Origin: Piper betle
Lineage: Eukaryota; Streptophyta; Magnoliopsida; Piperales; Piperaceae
Assembly (NCBI GenBank): GCA_033002965.1
Contig: JAURVB010013503.1
Location: 1-64,000, forward strand
Reading direction: 5' to 3'
DNA: 64,000 bases
Shown: positions 46,301 through 59,152 of the stretch, piece by piece
Layout: each line of letters starts with the position of its first letter
How positions within the stretch are numbered: the first letter of the stretch is position 1
Notes under the pieces: model-generated
Told to the model about the DNA's origin: nothing
The model's input: the letters and a program-made list of their open reading frames with translations, nothing else
The model's database searches: none
Translations under genes and position numbers: made by a program

Positions 46301-49300
46301 CAAGAAGTTCCAGTAGCTCTTGAAAGAAAATTTTCCTGTAACCACCGTATGCTATTATCTGCGTGAGATAAGAAAAGAGTATTCTCTTTTAAAAAGTTTA
46401 GAGTTTTATCTGTGCTCGTAGTGTCAGAGATAAGGGCACAAGAACCATGAATGATGGATTGAGATATAGTGTAAGAGGTGTTTCCCCTAATATTTGCAAT
46501 AGTCCACTGCCCGAGTCTTTGGATGAGGGGGCGATAATTAAGTCAAGGGTCAAGTCAAGTGAACGTGTTGATGCCATTGTATTCTATAGAATCAACTATG
46601 AGCTATTTTTTCTCTTAAGAAAATAATATTGTTCCAAACGTGAGACCCACAATTTGTGCGCACTGGCCATATAGATCCACCCTATAAACAAACTTTGTGA
46701 ATCTACTTCACCCACAAACTATTTTTTGTTTGTTAACATTTGTCAAAACAAATTTGCTAGTCCAACTTTGTTAACCTCAAAAATATCTCGGATATCAAGA
46801 CCGCCTTCTGGTAAAGGCTTGCAAATCCACATCTAGCTAATATTATGGAAATCCCTGACATCAATATTCCTTCTTCATAAAAACGAAGAGAACAATTTAG
46901 TAATAAGTTCTAGAACACGCTTTAGAAGTGTGAAGGTGGAGGTCCAATAGTGAGAAATGTCATTGAGGACGGATTTTAATAGTTGGAGGCGACTGATATA
47001 AGATAGTAGATATGATTTCCATCATTGAATCTTAGTTCCGATCTTATCAATGAGATGAATACATATTGAATAAGAAAACTTCTTTGAATTAAGAGGCAGA
47101 ACCCAAATAACGAATAGGGAACACACTAACGTGATAGCCAATCAGTGGATGTTTTCTTTATAGGCGCAAGCTGGGAGAAGAATATGACACTTTTCATAAT
47201 ATTTACTTTTAACCTCGAGAAGGTACCAAAGTCCTCCAAGGAAGATTTTATATGTTGTGTCGAGAGAGGAGAGTCTTTGGAGAAAATCAAGAGATCGTCA
47301 ATAAACATTAAGTGAGATGCATTTAGAACATTCCTTGTCTTAGGAGGAATGATAAGGCTTTCTGATACTTTAGATTCAAGCATATTGAGAGCGCTTCCAT
47401 AATAAGAATGAAGAGGAGCAGTAAAAGAGGACAACTTTGTCGAAGACCACTTTTGTTGTTGAAAGATTCGAAATTGCATCAATTTATCATAACACTAAAG
47501 AATTGAGTTGTGACACGTTCAGAAATCTAATTAATCTAAGCATTGTTGAACCCCAAATTGCAAAGGACCAAAAATAGGAAATGTCACCGAACTTTATTAA
47601 AAGCCTTTCTAAAATCAACCTTGATACAAAATCTTTTTAGCCCTCTTGAGTGGTGAAAATTTTTCATTAGTTCATGGGCCAACAAGATATTTTCATTTAT
47701 CAACCTATCTTTCAAGAATGTTAACCGGTTTAAGGTAATTAAAGAAGACAATGAGAGCAAGACTAGAAGTCATAATTTTGGAAATGCATTTATAGGTGAA
47801 GTTGCATAGAGAAATAAGCTTTAAATGCTCAAAAAATCTGGCATCTAGGTTTTAGGAACGAGGGAAATAAAGCAGTGATTTAGTGCCCAAAGTGGTTTAC
47901 TTTGTTTGAAGAAGTGCTTAATGGCCAATATAAGGTCTTTACCAACAATATCTCAAAAAAAAAAACAATTTTTTTTTATGTGACCATCTGGGCCAAGAGC
48001 TTTATTATTTGTTGCACTAAAGAAAAGCTCTAATTTCCTCGTTGTTAACCACACGAGTCAACTTGTTCATTAGTCAACTTGTGTCGAAAAGAAATAAACG
48101 AAGGAAGATCAGGAGATGAAGAGGTAACAAATCTTCGAAGAACCTCTCGACTTCGATCCCAATAGCATGAGTATTTGAAAGTTTATTTTAATGTGGATCT
48201 ACGATCTTTTGAATATGATTTCTTAAGATGTGAGAGACAACTGTGGAGTAGAAGAATTGACAATTTCTATCCCCTTCTCTCAACCACTTTACTCTATATT
48301 TTTGTCTGTGGAACTTTTCTTCAATGTCTTCCTCTTGAAGCAAATTAATACAAACCAATTTTTTGTTTTCAAGCAATGAAGTATTTGTAGGATTTATAGA
48401 GAGCATTTGCTGGACATCTTGGAGGAACAATCGAGCGTTGCTCAATCTCATGTTAACTTTGCCAAAAATCTTAATATTCCAAGTTTTAAGGTTGCTTTAA
48501 CACCTTGGAGCTTTTTAAAGAAAATAAATTGTTGATTTCCAACAATTTGAGCGGACCATGTATATTGAATGATAGCCTTGATTGAGTCATCTTCAAGCTA
48601 CATAGTAAAGAAGCAGAATGGTTTTGAACCAATGTGTGAATGGTCCTCGAGTTTAAAAAGAATAAGATAATTATCGGAGGATCTTGGGAGTAGACAAATG
48701 ATATACCCATTGGAAAATTTCATCATCCAAAGATCATTGCAAAGGTCTTAGTCAAGTTTTCCGTAAACAAGTGTCATCAATATGCTTGTTACTCCACTCA
48801 AAATTATAATTGCAAAGAATATTAATGAGATCCACTGAAAAGATGAAATTATTAAATTATTTAAGCTGCCAATGGGGAACATCAACACTATTAGACGTTC
48901 GTTACTACTTTTAATACAGTTGAAGTCGCTCATGAGGATCCAAGGAAACTGAATAGAGGGTTTGACATATGAAAGATTTTTCCATAACTGTTGTCTTTAT
49001 TGGTATGAGCACTCTTTTGTAGCTTGGGACTTTAAAAATTACAGGGTTCTATAAAACTAGAATGCGACAAGAAGGGTCTGAAGAATAATTATGCTCAATT
49101 TGTCATCCTCTAGTAAAACCTCTTTGGAGTTTACAAAAAAATTTTGCTTTAATTTTTGTCTCACATAGACCAAAGAGGTCATATTTTTTGAATTGTTATA
49201 TTGGAGACATCCAACCTCTTTGCTCGATGAGAGAGATGGGAGAGATCGCGAGTATTTCAAGCTCCCAGACTAGTCATAAAGGGAGGGTTTTGTCCTCCTT

Positions 49301-51411
49301 GTTTTCAGCAACCACCTTGGATTTTGAGTCTCAAGTCAACTTTTTAGAATTTTTGAGTAGACTTTTAACACATAAAAATTTTATGGTTTCAAGTTGATTT
49401 GCTATGTGTCACCACATTTCACCCATTTTGACTTTCGTAATCAAAGATATGAGCCCCAATCTCTGATGGGGGGGGGTTCTTGGTTCAATGAAAATTTGAG
49501 CGTCACATAGTGGGTTTGGAAGGACAACCTGAACTAGAGTAAGTGAGGATTAGCTTGAGCAGGAGCTAATGGAAGTACTTGTTTGTCTTCTGTTTTATTT
49601 GCTGTTTGAAGTGTAAGAGCTGGTAGCCGGAGAAGTATGTAATGAAAAGAGATCATTTTGAGGAACATTTGAAGTCCGAGCAAGTTGACATTCTTGTCTT
49701 GTAGGGCAATATGAGTGCGCGTGATCAAAATAGTTACATTTGGAGCAAATCTTACGCTTTTATTCATAATTTACCTTTTAGTTGAAAGAGTAACCATTAT
49801 CTCTTATCAACATAATGGATGGAGGAAATGTGAAAGTATAATTAATTTTCAAGTATATTAGGGCGCAAGCAAGCCGAATTCTATTCACGATTGCTCTATT
49901 GGTAAATGGCGGGATCCTCAAAGTACTAACCAACATTTATAGATTTTCATCTTTGAAATATTAAATTAGAAGCTCAAAAAATTTGATTCATATTGGAACT
50001 AACTTTAGTAACTCTCGAGTTGGCCGAGTACCCAGATGTAAGGGAGCGGGGTTGGGCGTACGGGGGGGCTATCTAGCACGATAGTTTTCCTGTAAAAAGT
50101 TGCAAAACTTCCTTGAGCAATAATTGACAGGGCTTTCATGAGATGGTGATTTATGTCTAGTTGCTAATATTATGATTTAGTGTATTTAGTTATTTGGGCA
50201 TTATTTATGCATGCCAGCATTTATTTGCGTTTTTATTTTTTTGTATGGGGTTCTAAAGGATTTGGTCTATCGGTTCTTCAAGTTTTATGTAACGATCATT
50301 ATCGTCCATGTTTTTCTTTCATTTGCTATTATCTTTTCTAAGTATAGAAGGTGTTTTGAATTTTGGATAAGGTAATGATTAGCATCACGTGAAACATCTT
50401 TATTAACAACATCGTCATGATCATGTTTATCACTATCACAATCACCTCCTAGATAGACTGAGGCCAAGGCATACATTTCATATAATTGTTTGATTAGGAC
50501 GAAACTTTTGATTATGGCATAAGCTCGTGTATAAATAGAAAGGCTTTTCTTTATGCTTGCTTCCTTTCTTGTTACATTCTCTAACAGGCAAAAATGGTAT
50601 CATAGAAAATAACTTCAGAAAATTGTCATTTTTTGCAAATTTTAACATAATGGTTGATGCTTTTTTGATGTAAATTTTTGTCAAGTAATTTCTTCTATAT
50701 TCAATCAATAGTGTCTCTCTTGGCAATAATTTGAGGTAAGTGTTGAGCAACTAGAGTATTTCTTTCCTCTTATTTAGTAGGAAAACTTCATTAGAGTCAA
50801 ACATGACTTGGAAATCTTTTGGTAGACTGTGAAGCAAAATGGAGAAACTCTAAGTAATCTGAAAGCAATAAATGTTGAACTGGAAAAAGATGTGGAGCGT
50901 GTGCGGCAACGGGAAAAACTTCTGGAGAAGGTTTTTCTAATGCTCAAATAACTTTGTTTTAAGAAATGCTGGCTTTTACTTTTTTTATCCCAAGTGTTAT
51001 CTTTTTTCTGCTTTTTGCTGATTTGCAGGTTGATTCGATGAAAAAAAGCTTCCTTGGCTTAAATATGATATGAAAAAGTGGAATACATACAATCTAAGGA
51101 GTAGGAAATTGTTGCTATGAAAAACCTTGAAGAAGAGGCTACAATTTTGAATAAATTAAGAGAACCGATAGAGTACATAATTATTTGGTTGCTTATTTTA
51201 ATTGTCTTAAGGGATAATGCTGCAGATTTTACATTATTGGCATCATAAATGTCATGATGATCAAAGGAAGATCACTCTCACCTTTTGACATTGCTAGGAT
51301 GAAAAAAAGGAAAAAGTAGTTAAAGATTCAGTTCGTAAGAAGCTAACGAATCTGATGCAATAAAATGCGCAGAAACGCACAAAAATTTCAATGAGGTCAA
51401 AACTCATGTAT
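43364..51411 (+). pseudogene. SMC5: SMC5 (structural maintenance of chromosomes 5), 5' third only, degenerate
   Basis: Recognisable exons are 43364-43411, 43497-43667, 43770-43922, 44681-44732, 45431-45580, 50826-50930, 51029-51172 and about 51297-51411. They encode the N-terminal ATPase head (MPGNIIEIELRNFMTY, LNLAIGPN, SGKSSIVCAIALSLAGE), LLGRASNVGAYVKRG, RRDVIEVIKRFN, FLPHDRVCEFAKLTPIQLLE and the start of the coiled coil (LEKDVERVRQREKLLEK). In the SMC5-SMC6 complex this head binds ATP for DNA repair and chromosome segregation. Defects are: Walker A Gly changed to Trp (GPNWSGKS, 43602 region); a 1-bp loss near 43896; no exon for the segment between RFN and FLP; TAG at 45491-45493; two 1-bp losses in A-runs near 51041 and 51073; and a TAG near 51093. 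The gene ends where copia sequence begins, so hinge, second coiled coil and C-terminal head are absent. Confidence 0.9.
45723..50164 (-). mobile_element. LINE (L1-type), antisense in a SMC5 intron, degenerate
   Basis: On the minus strand, ORF1 remnants include a zinc knuckle CSKCNYFDHAHSYC (about 49703-49749), an endonuclease-like MSDFNCIKSSNER (48895-48933), the linker VKWLREGDRNCQFF (about 48240-48300) and a reverse-transcriptase segment SHLMFIDDLLIFSKDS (about 47265-47330). All are interrupted by stops. The 3' end is a short A-run (T at 45733-45739) after TTTTATCGCAC, typical of plant LINEs. TCTAGTTGC occurs at both limits (45723-45731 and 50156-50164), a plausible 9-bp target duplication giving an element of about 4.4 kb, shorter than a full-length L1, so it is probably truncated or internally deleted. 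Confidence 0.75.
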
Positions 51412-52219
51412 AAAAGGAGAAGTGGTTAAAAACAATGCAAGATGAGATGTCACACCTATGAGTTAATGGATCTTCCTAAGGGGAATTGAGTGTTAAAGAA
51501 TAAGTGGGTCAACGGGATCAAACATGAAGAAAATAATACACAACCAATGTATAAGGCAAGGTTGGTGGTGAAGGGATTCATAAAGAAGAAAGGTATTGAT
51601 TTCAATGAAATTTTTTCTCTTGTTGTTAAAATATCTTCTATTAGAATTGTTCTAGCTTTAGCTACAAGTTTAGATTTGAAAGTTGAATAGTTAGATGTAA
51701 AGGCGACCTTTCTTCATGGTGATCTGGAGGAGACTATATACATGGAGCAACTGGAGGGTTTTAAAGTCAGAGACAAGGTCAACATCTGGGCTTGTTAATT
51801 TTGTTAATAGGGTTGTGTCTTGGTAGTTTAGGCTGCAAAAGTGTGTTGCATTATTTACAACTGAAGCTGAATTTATTACTACTACAGAAGCTTGGAAGGA
51901 GATGCTATGGACGAAGAAATTTTTGAATGAAATTGGTATTAAATAGGAGAAATATATTATACACTATGATAGCCAAAGTGCAATTTACATGAGCAAGAAT
52001 TCAAGTTTACATTCAAGTAGTAAACACATTGATGTGAGATATCACTAGATAAGAAATGCGTTGAAAAGTAAATTTCTTGAGCTAAAAATTTCACACTGAA
52101 AGTAATTTTTCAGACATGATAACTAAAGTTCTGTCAAAAGAGAAGTATGTTTACTACAGGCATAGATGGAGTTTCCTATGCTAGCTAGAGGTATTTCATG
52201 GAGTTGGGAAGGGGAGGTT
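51412..52219 (+). mobile_element. Ty1/copia pol remnant (reverse transcriptase and RNase H, internal deletion)
   Basis: The frame starts with KEKWLKTMQDEM and continues LKNKWVNGIKHEENNTQP, YKARLVVKGF, KKGIDFNEIFSLVVKISSIR, then a stop and LDVKATFLHGDLEETIYMEQ, the N-terminal half of copia reverse transcriptase. The next recognisable part is RNase H (ALFTTEAEFITTTEAWKEM, DSQSAIYMSKNSSLHS, SKHIDVRYH), so the second half of the reverse transcriptase is deleted. Multiple stops are present. It ends in a polypurine tract GGGAAGGGGAGG (52206-52217) just before the LTR. Confidence 0.85.
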
Positions 52220-52532
52220 TGTTGGGTTGCCCCTCCTCCGTAAATACATGAAATTGCAACCTTATTTTAGGCAAAAACTAAGATTATGTAGATTTGGTTA
52301 GTTGAAAGAAATAAAAGCAATGTTCGACGTTTTTCTTCTTTGGTTTTTGGATTTTGGTTTTTGGAGAAGAAGGGTCAAAGAGGAGAAAGGAAAATTATGT
52401 GGATTGAAGAAATGTAAATGTTTTGTTGAGATTCGCTTGCAATCGTTAATAGTAACTTCTCTAAATTCTTAATCTGTTATATTCTTCCATTATTATCTTC
52501 TATAACTTTATACCAATTTTGTAGAAATTACA
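52220..52532 (+). mobile_element. Copia LTR (313 bp)
   Basis: It begins TGTTGGG right after the polypurine tract and ends in CA at 52531-52532. Six bases later comes TGGTATTGGAG (52539-52549), which resembles the initiator Met-tRNA primer-binding site TGGTATCAGAGC used by copia elements. A single LTR with a polypurine tract on its left and a primer-binding site on its right is not the layout of one integrated element. It suggests two elements that shared this LTR, or recombination between tandem copies. Confidence 0.65.
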
Positions 52533-52549
52533 ATAAATTGGTATTGGAG

Positions 52550-52865
52550 AGTTTGTTTTCTTATGGATATTTTTTGTATCAAAATTGTGATATAGTAAAT
52601 TTGATCTTGCCATTTGGCCTGTAGTTTTTCCCAAATTTGGGATTTTCCACGTAAGTTTGGTTTGTCTATATTGGTTTAGTGTGTCTATTTTGTTTGGTAA
52701 TGTTCATCCTTATTGAAACGAGGATCTTATTTGGTTAATCCCAAGACATTATTTTTTGTAACTAATAATGATTTGTTTTGAGGTTTCAAGTGTTTTGTTT
52801 GGCGGTCAAGGGACAAAACAAGCGTCTTCAAGCATTCATGGATGCATGGATGAGTTAGTGAGGGC
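52550..52865. other. No gene; possible copia leader sequence
   Basis: AT-rich sequence between the primer-binding-site-like word and the CNX1 pseudogene. No gag frame is recognisable. Confidence 0.35.
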
Positions 52866-55800
52866 ATGGTGCCGGTAGACTGCACCCTCGTCGCTGCCCG
52901 CCGCCTCCAACCCGTCACTGTCCCTCTCCACAAAGCGCTCGGATTGGTACTCACCCAAGATATTCTCGCTCCCGACCCCTTGCCCCGTACCCAACCTCCG
53001 TCAAGATAGGTCTCCATTGCCAACCATTTATGTCGGATGTATGCTAAACGTTTTAGAAAAAAAAAATGCAGTCATGTTATATATTATTGGTGAAGCTTTT
53101 GAGAGTACGATAGTTTTGTTGTCTGTGATATATATGTAAAAAAAATGTGTTCTTGCTGTTTATGATGATTCGCAGAGCTTTCAAGTTGGTATGGTGTTTT
53201 GTTGGATGGGTATGCTGTAGTTGCTTTAGGTGGACGTAGGGTGTATCCTATGATAACTGAATCGAGGGTGGAAAATGATGGTCTGGGTGTGACTGTTACT
53301 CCTGGGACTGTTGCCTATTTGACGACCAGAGGCACGACTGTCCTCACTCTCTTGCATCAAATTGGGTTTATCTACGTAAGTTCCATTTTGGTTTGATGTT
53401 CTTGTTTCTTTTTCATTCAGAATGAATTTTTGTTGATTTATGGGAATTCCTAATTGAAAGAACTTTTATGGCTTTTAGGAATAAAAGTTAATATGGCACT
53501 TTATTGACATGATGACGAGGAAAGGCATGGCAAGGAAAAAAAAGGAAATCGCAGAAGTTAATATAAAAAGTGTAAGTTGGAGGAAGACAAAACAGTATTT
53601 TTCATTCAAATAATCAACTTGTGTGAAAAACTCAAGGTCAATGGCTATATGAAGGCAGGAAAGGGCAGGAGACCTAATAACATATAGCACTTAGCAGCAG
53701 GGTTGTGCTCAAAACTCTAGAAACTCCCACCATATAAAATGGTGGAATCCTTAATTCAAACAGCAACTATTTAATTCTCGAACCACTAATGAATACTAGA
53801 TAATCCAATTCTTGCCATATTATTAATTTAGGTATAGTGTGTCCTGCATCGCATGAGTGCTACATGCTTTAGCTTCTTTCAGCTTTCATGTGTGGATGTG
53901 AACATGTGATCTTGGGATGAAATTTAGTAATCTTGCCTTTTGCCTTCAATTAATCAGGGCCAATTCCAGACGGTGCTGATGCTGTTGTACAAGTTGAAGA
54001 TACTGAACAAGTAGCTGACTCTTCCGGGGGATTGAAATTGGTTAAAATTTTGGTGGGAGCTAGACCAGGCCAAGATATTCGTCCCGTGGTATGAATCTTT
54101 GTTTCTCTTTTCTCTTTTTAGTGAGTCAATTCTATTTAAATACTATGGCCTTGTTTGATGCTGTTTGTCCTGTTTATGACTCTTGTTTACGGCATTAGCA
54201 TATATGACAACTGTTTGCTCTACTATTTATGATTATTAGTTGTAAATTTGGAATTTTTTCTTTACCCATTATTTCAGTGTTAGTTGTTTTGATGCCTGTG
54301 TATCTGTTTCGGTTTTACTAAACAGGATATTGATATTGAGCAAGGTAGCATAATACTGAATGCAGTCTGTATCATTGGCCCATCTGAGATTGGCTTACTT
54401 GCTTCTGTAGGCTCAATAGAAGTTAAGGTAATATTTATAGACCTCAATGCTGGTAGAACTTCTGGGGTAGATATACAAGACAGTGGGCCCTTTTTTACTT
54501 TTGTATGTGCAGGTGTATCCCAGACCTTCCGTTGCTGTACTTTATACTGGTGATGAACTTGTTGAACCAATGACAGAAGTTATAAATAAGGTAGAGAATA
54601 TTTGGCCGTTAAATTGAGAAATCACAGATTTTGTTTTTGGAAAGGATTTGACTTTTGAAGTATTTTTAGAATTGCCAGGTTTAGGCTTCGAGTCAGTGTA
54701 AGAAAGTTTTTTTAATATCCAAATTTTGTGTCTTTGAATGCTGGAATAGCATCTGTTTATCGCTTCTAGAGATGCATTTATTCACACAATATTTTGATAA
54801 ATGTACTGCACCTACTTTTGTGCAGTAGTCAACATGATGTGCACACAGAAATAACCGCACTTTCTGTGGCTGTTATTCTGGTTGTGATATTAGTCCATTT
54901 CTGTAGAGTAGGGATTCAAACCGAGCTATGCTACTCGCTGCACCAATGCAACAACATTGTAAGATTGTTGACCTGGGTATTGCTCTGGATAGAGAAGATG
55001 ACCTTGAAAAAGTTTTGGACTCTGCTATTTCGTCAGGAATTGATATAATCCTAACTTCTGGTGGAGTTTTGATGGGGGACCGAGATTATGTTAAGCCTTT
55101 GTTTGCAAAGAAAGAGATTATCCACTTTAACAAGGTAGAAGAATTCTCTGCATTGTTTTTATGAAAACGTGTAGATGGCATATAGCTTGTTAAACATGAA
55201 TTTCTATTCAAATTGTCTCATACTGAATTCTTCAGGTGTGTATGAAGCTAGGTAAGCCCTTGACATTTGCAGAAATTGTGCATAAGGATGATAAGTCAGC
55301 CAAGACTATCCTTGCCTTTGGATTGCCAGGGAATCCTGTTAGCTGTGTAGTTGGCTTTCTCCTTTTTGTGGTCCATGCTATTCGTTTTCTTTCTGGCTGG
55401 TTGATTCCTCAGCCACCAAGGTTGGCTAAGTTTTCTGGATAAAACCTACTTCTATTTGCCCATTTCCTGACCCTTAATTGTTGTGAAAATGAGGTTTAAG
55501 CCAGTGATAAGGCAATTCCATATGATCTACTTGACCTTTCTGCATAGAGAGAAAAGTGTGATTTATCAGAAATATCTTGCTTTTAAAATAACAGATCATT
55601 CTCCCTCTCTATATTTCTTGCTTAAGTGTGCTTGGTGGCCAACTTGTTATTGCTATTATTATGACTTACTTTAGACTTATAACGTTTAGCAAGAATTAAA
55701 GCTTTGACTTGGGCCGACTGAAAAACACTTTTTTCTCTTGCATGCATTTATTACTTTTTTGGGACCATTCAAATTGGTTACTCCAGGTTAATAAGTAGCT

Positions 55801-58800
55801 ATAAGTGATGATTTTTTACCTGTATTCAAAACGAAATCCTCCTCCATTGTAAATATTGCTGCACTTTAAGTGGGACAACATCTGGGCTGATTCAGTGTGA
55901 TATAGTAGCATAAAGATGGTTTTTTATGCAGAGTAAATTCTCGTATCAGACAGCCTCTGAAAGCTGATCCTCTCAGACCTGAATTTCATCATGCTATAAT
56001 TTGATGGGAACTGAATGTCGGAATGGGTAGCCTGGGGTAATTTTCCAAAATTTTTATCACGTCTTTCAATTTATTCAAAATTGATGTTCTTGTTAAAAAC
56101 TTTCACTGCTTCAAGAGTGACTAAAGAATAAATTTGTAAAATTCTATATTAGGTGTTGAGGATAATTTACTGCAAACAGCAGATTGGAGAAAATATTGCA
56201 ATGATAGCATAGTAGACTTTCGCCTTCTTTCCGATATAAAGTTGGATGAAGAGGCAATGCTCTTACGGGAATGATGTCAGTCATTTAAGAAAGCAATTGA
56301 TGAATAAATAATATCAAATTAAGTTCTATTAACTTATTGGGAAGATTTTTCTAGTAGAGTATTAAAAAATGTAAAATGAAAATATTTAATGACACATTTT
56401 TCCATAGCATTATAAGCTACTTTGACCCGATTCATAGATATGATAATGTGGAGCACTCACGATTGACCTGAATTGATGACTTTTCTTCTGTGATCTACAG
56501 TTTTGTAGCTGAGAGCACAGGTAACCAGATGAGCAGCCGATTACTTAGCATGAAATCTGCAAACGCACTGTTGGAGTTGCCAGCAAGTGGAGTAGTACTT
56601 ACCCCTGGAACTTCTGTGCAAGCAATACTAATTACAGATAGTAAATGCTTTTCTCCATCTGAAATCGCTACAACTTTTCCTTCTCTGTTGCCCCCAAATC
56701 CTATGACCCCCAGTGGCACTAGTGATAAGACTGGTGCAGCTGAGTCTCGGGAGTATCTCTTTGAAGTAGCTATTCTCACTATCAGTGATCTGTTGCATCA
56801 GGTAAGGGGCCTGATCGAAGGTATTTTTTTGTGTTATGATACATGTAAGCAACATACCTCTCATAAGTTCATGCACATCATAGAAGCAAACTGTCATTTG
56901 TTATCTCTAGCCTTTTTATATCATTATCCTCATTCTTTATAAAAAAGTGTAAAATGTATGACAATTTCTTAGTTATAACTTACAAAAGAGTTAATTGTGA
57001 TGCAAATATGAGATGTGAGATCTCTTTACAAAAGAAATTTCTCCTTTTACTTGTGTTTTATTAAAGAAATTGATGGAGATGGGGGATCGCTTGGTGTGAA
57101 GTCTTACTTGCATCTTTCCACAACATACTCAAAAAATGGATAACTTTTTAATGGAAGATCAATGCTTTTGACATGCATTACCATATATTGATTTCATAAA
57201 TTTTCCATTCCTTGCCAAACGGAGCCTTAGCGATAGCATCTAGATACACCTCTTTAAGCAAATATGTTACAAGGGGTCACAAAATTGATGCAAAATTGAT
57301 GATCAGAGATAATGTTACCTTTTCGAAAGGATGTCAACAAGGTGACGACAGACTCTCTGAACATATTGTGCTGTCTCTCAACTGCAACAGGCTTGTTAAA
57401 CCAAATCAGGAGCTCACTGTTTGTCTCTTAGAGCTAGCTTACGCTTTTTCATATAAAATCTGTTGGCAGTCTTTCGATATTCACTATTATCAAAGAAAAC
57501 TGTTTTTATTATTTGATGGCATCCAGTATCTTGGGCACTTGTTTGATCTGTAACCGAGGGATTGAAATAGTGCATCAGAGGCGAAGCTTACCCATTTGAT
57601 GCTAATTTTTATTGTAGATGTAACCAGCGTTTCCTGCCAACTTGGAAACTATTACCAATTGTGATGATTTACACCACAAATATGACTTCATGCAGTGTTA
57701 AAAAAGGGCTCCTGTTATGAAATGTCTTATGTTGATTTGAGCTCTGTTTATATTGATTTTTCTGGTTTTACATGCAGAAAATATTTTGTGTGAGCTTTTG
57801 TATACGTTTGCTGAAACTGTGTCTTATTGATATGAAAACAAGTTGTTTACTTGTTGGACTTCTGTTTTCTCTGTTTTTAAAATGTGACTCCGATGCATAT
57901 AAGTAAATTTGACACAGTGCAGTATACAAATTTTCTGCATTTTTATTTGGTTTAAAACTACCAGGAAAATTATGTCCATATGAAAGGAAGATTATTTCCT
58001 GTGATGTTTTTCATAATTTTTTTGACATATTTGCCCAAATTCTTATAATTATTTTTTATTGTTAATTTGGATTTGATGTGCAAATATTTAGCCTATTGAT
58101 GTTTTTAAGAAATTTTTCATTGGCATTATTTGAAATTGCAGTGCTCCAAGGGCAATTTCTGTTGTTAATGCATCATCAGGCAAGTTGGGTGGTGCGAGAG
58201 TGATTACAACAGCAGTTGTCCCTGATGAAATAGAAAAAATTCAGGAAATACTTACAAAATGGTGCGATGTGGACAAAGTTGATTTGATTCTAACTTTAGG
58301 TCAGCTTTTCGATCTTCAATCTCTTTAAATATTTGAATTACTGAAAATCTTTGATGCTGGCAACCTTTTTTATAGGTTCTTATTGTTTATTTATTTGGTA
58401 GGAGGCACTGGCTTCAACCCGAGAGATGTTACCCCTGAAGCAACAAAACCTTTGATCCATAAAGAAACTCCTGGTCTATTGTACGTAATGATGCAAGAGA
58501 GCCTCAAGGTATCAAAATTTCAAGCTTTAATTTTCTCTGTATTTTGTGCAATTTTCCCCATTGGATCGTTAATATTGAATTTGTAGTATAGATGGAAAAA
58601 TATGATTCATTAATTTCACTCTACATCTAAATATAATTTTTTTATGCCATGTAAACTTGAGCTGTCCATCCGTCTTTGAGACGTCTTTCCTTGTCTGATT
58701 CTGATCTTTCAAGATGGTTTTATTGTACTTTTGAAGCTAATGCAATGTATAGCTGACCAATGTGGTCTTATCTATTATGTGATGTGCTTTTTCTATTCAC

Positions 58801-59152
58801 ATTGAGGAAGTTATATTTATTCAGATTACCTTTTTCATTTAGGTGACACCATTTGCAATGCTCTCTCATGCAGCAGCTGGTGTTAGAGGATCAACGTTAG
58901 TAAGCACCTACCACTGTGGCATCTCATCCATCCTTTTTTTTACTTCATTTTACGTGTTATTAAGCCTTTACAGAGTTTGAAATTCACTACTTATGATGCT
59001 GCCTGGATGCTGTGTTACCTGCCCTTAAGCATGCACTCAAGCAGATGAAGGGAGACAAGCGAGAAAAGCATCCTCCAAATCTTCCTCATGCAGAGGCTAC
59101 CCCAGCAGATGTATGGGAGAGAAGTTACAAGGCAGCAATCGAGACATCCTGA
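52866..59152 (+). pseudogene. CNX1: CNX1, molybdenum insertase (MoeA-MogA fusion), degenerate
   Basis: Plant CNX1 joins an N-terminal MoeA-like E domain, which inserts molybdate, to a C-terminal MogA-like G domain, which adenylates molybdopterin, in the cytosol. Exons seen: 52866-53008, about 53176-53331, 53958-54088, 54326-54427, 54513-54590, 54907-55134, 55236-55420, 55932-56036, 56501-56814, 58142-58299, 58402-58508, 58843-58899 and about 58990-59152. Clear words are [71 protein letters not shown] and KGDKREKHP. Lesions: a 1-bp loss in a C-run at about 52980-52983; a GC instead of GT donor after exon 2; a TGA at 56002-56004; a 1-bp loss near 56787; and the segment with the MPGNPN-type motif between exons 12 and 13 is missing. 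It cannot make CNX1, and a functional copy should exist elsewhere. Confidence 0.92.

Noticed and set aside
49057..49767. Short minus-strand frames as independent small genes
   Set aside because: They are pieces of the LINE ORF1, placed by the zinc knuckle in another frame.
56495..56897. Minus-strand frames of about 90 codons
   Set aside because: Antisense shadows of a CNX1 exon.
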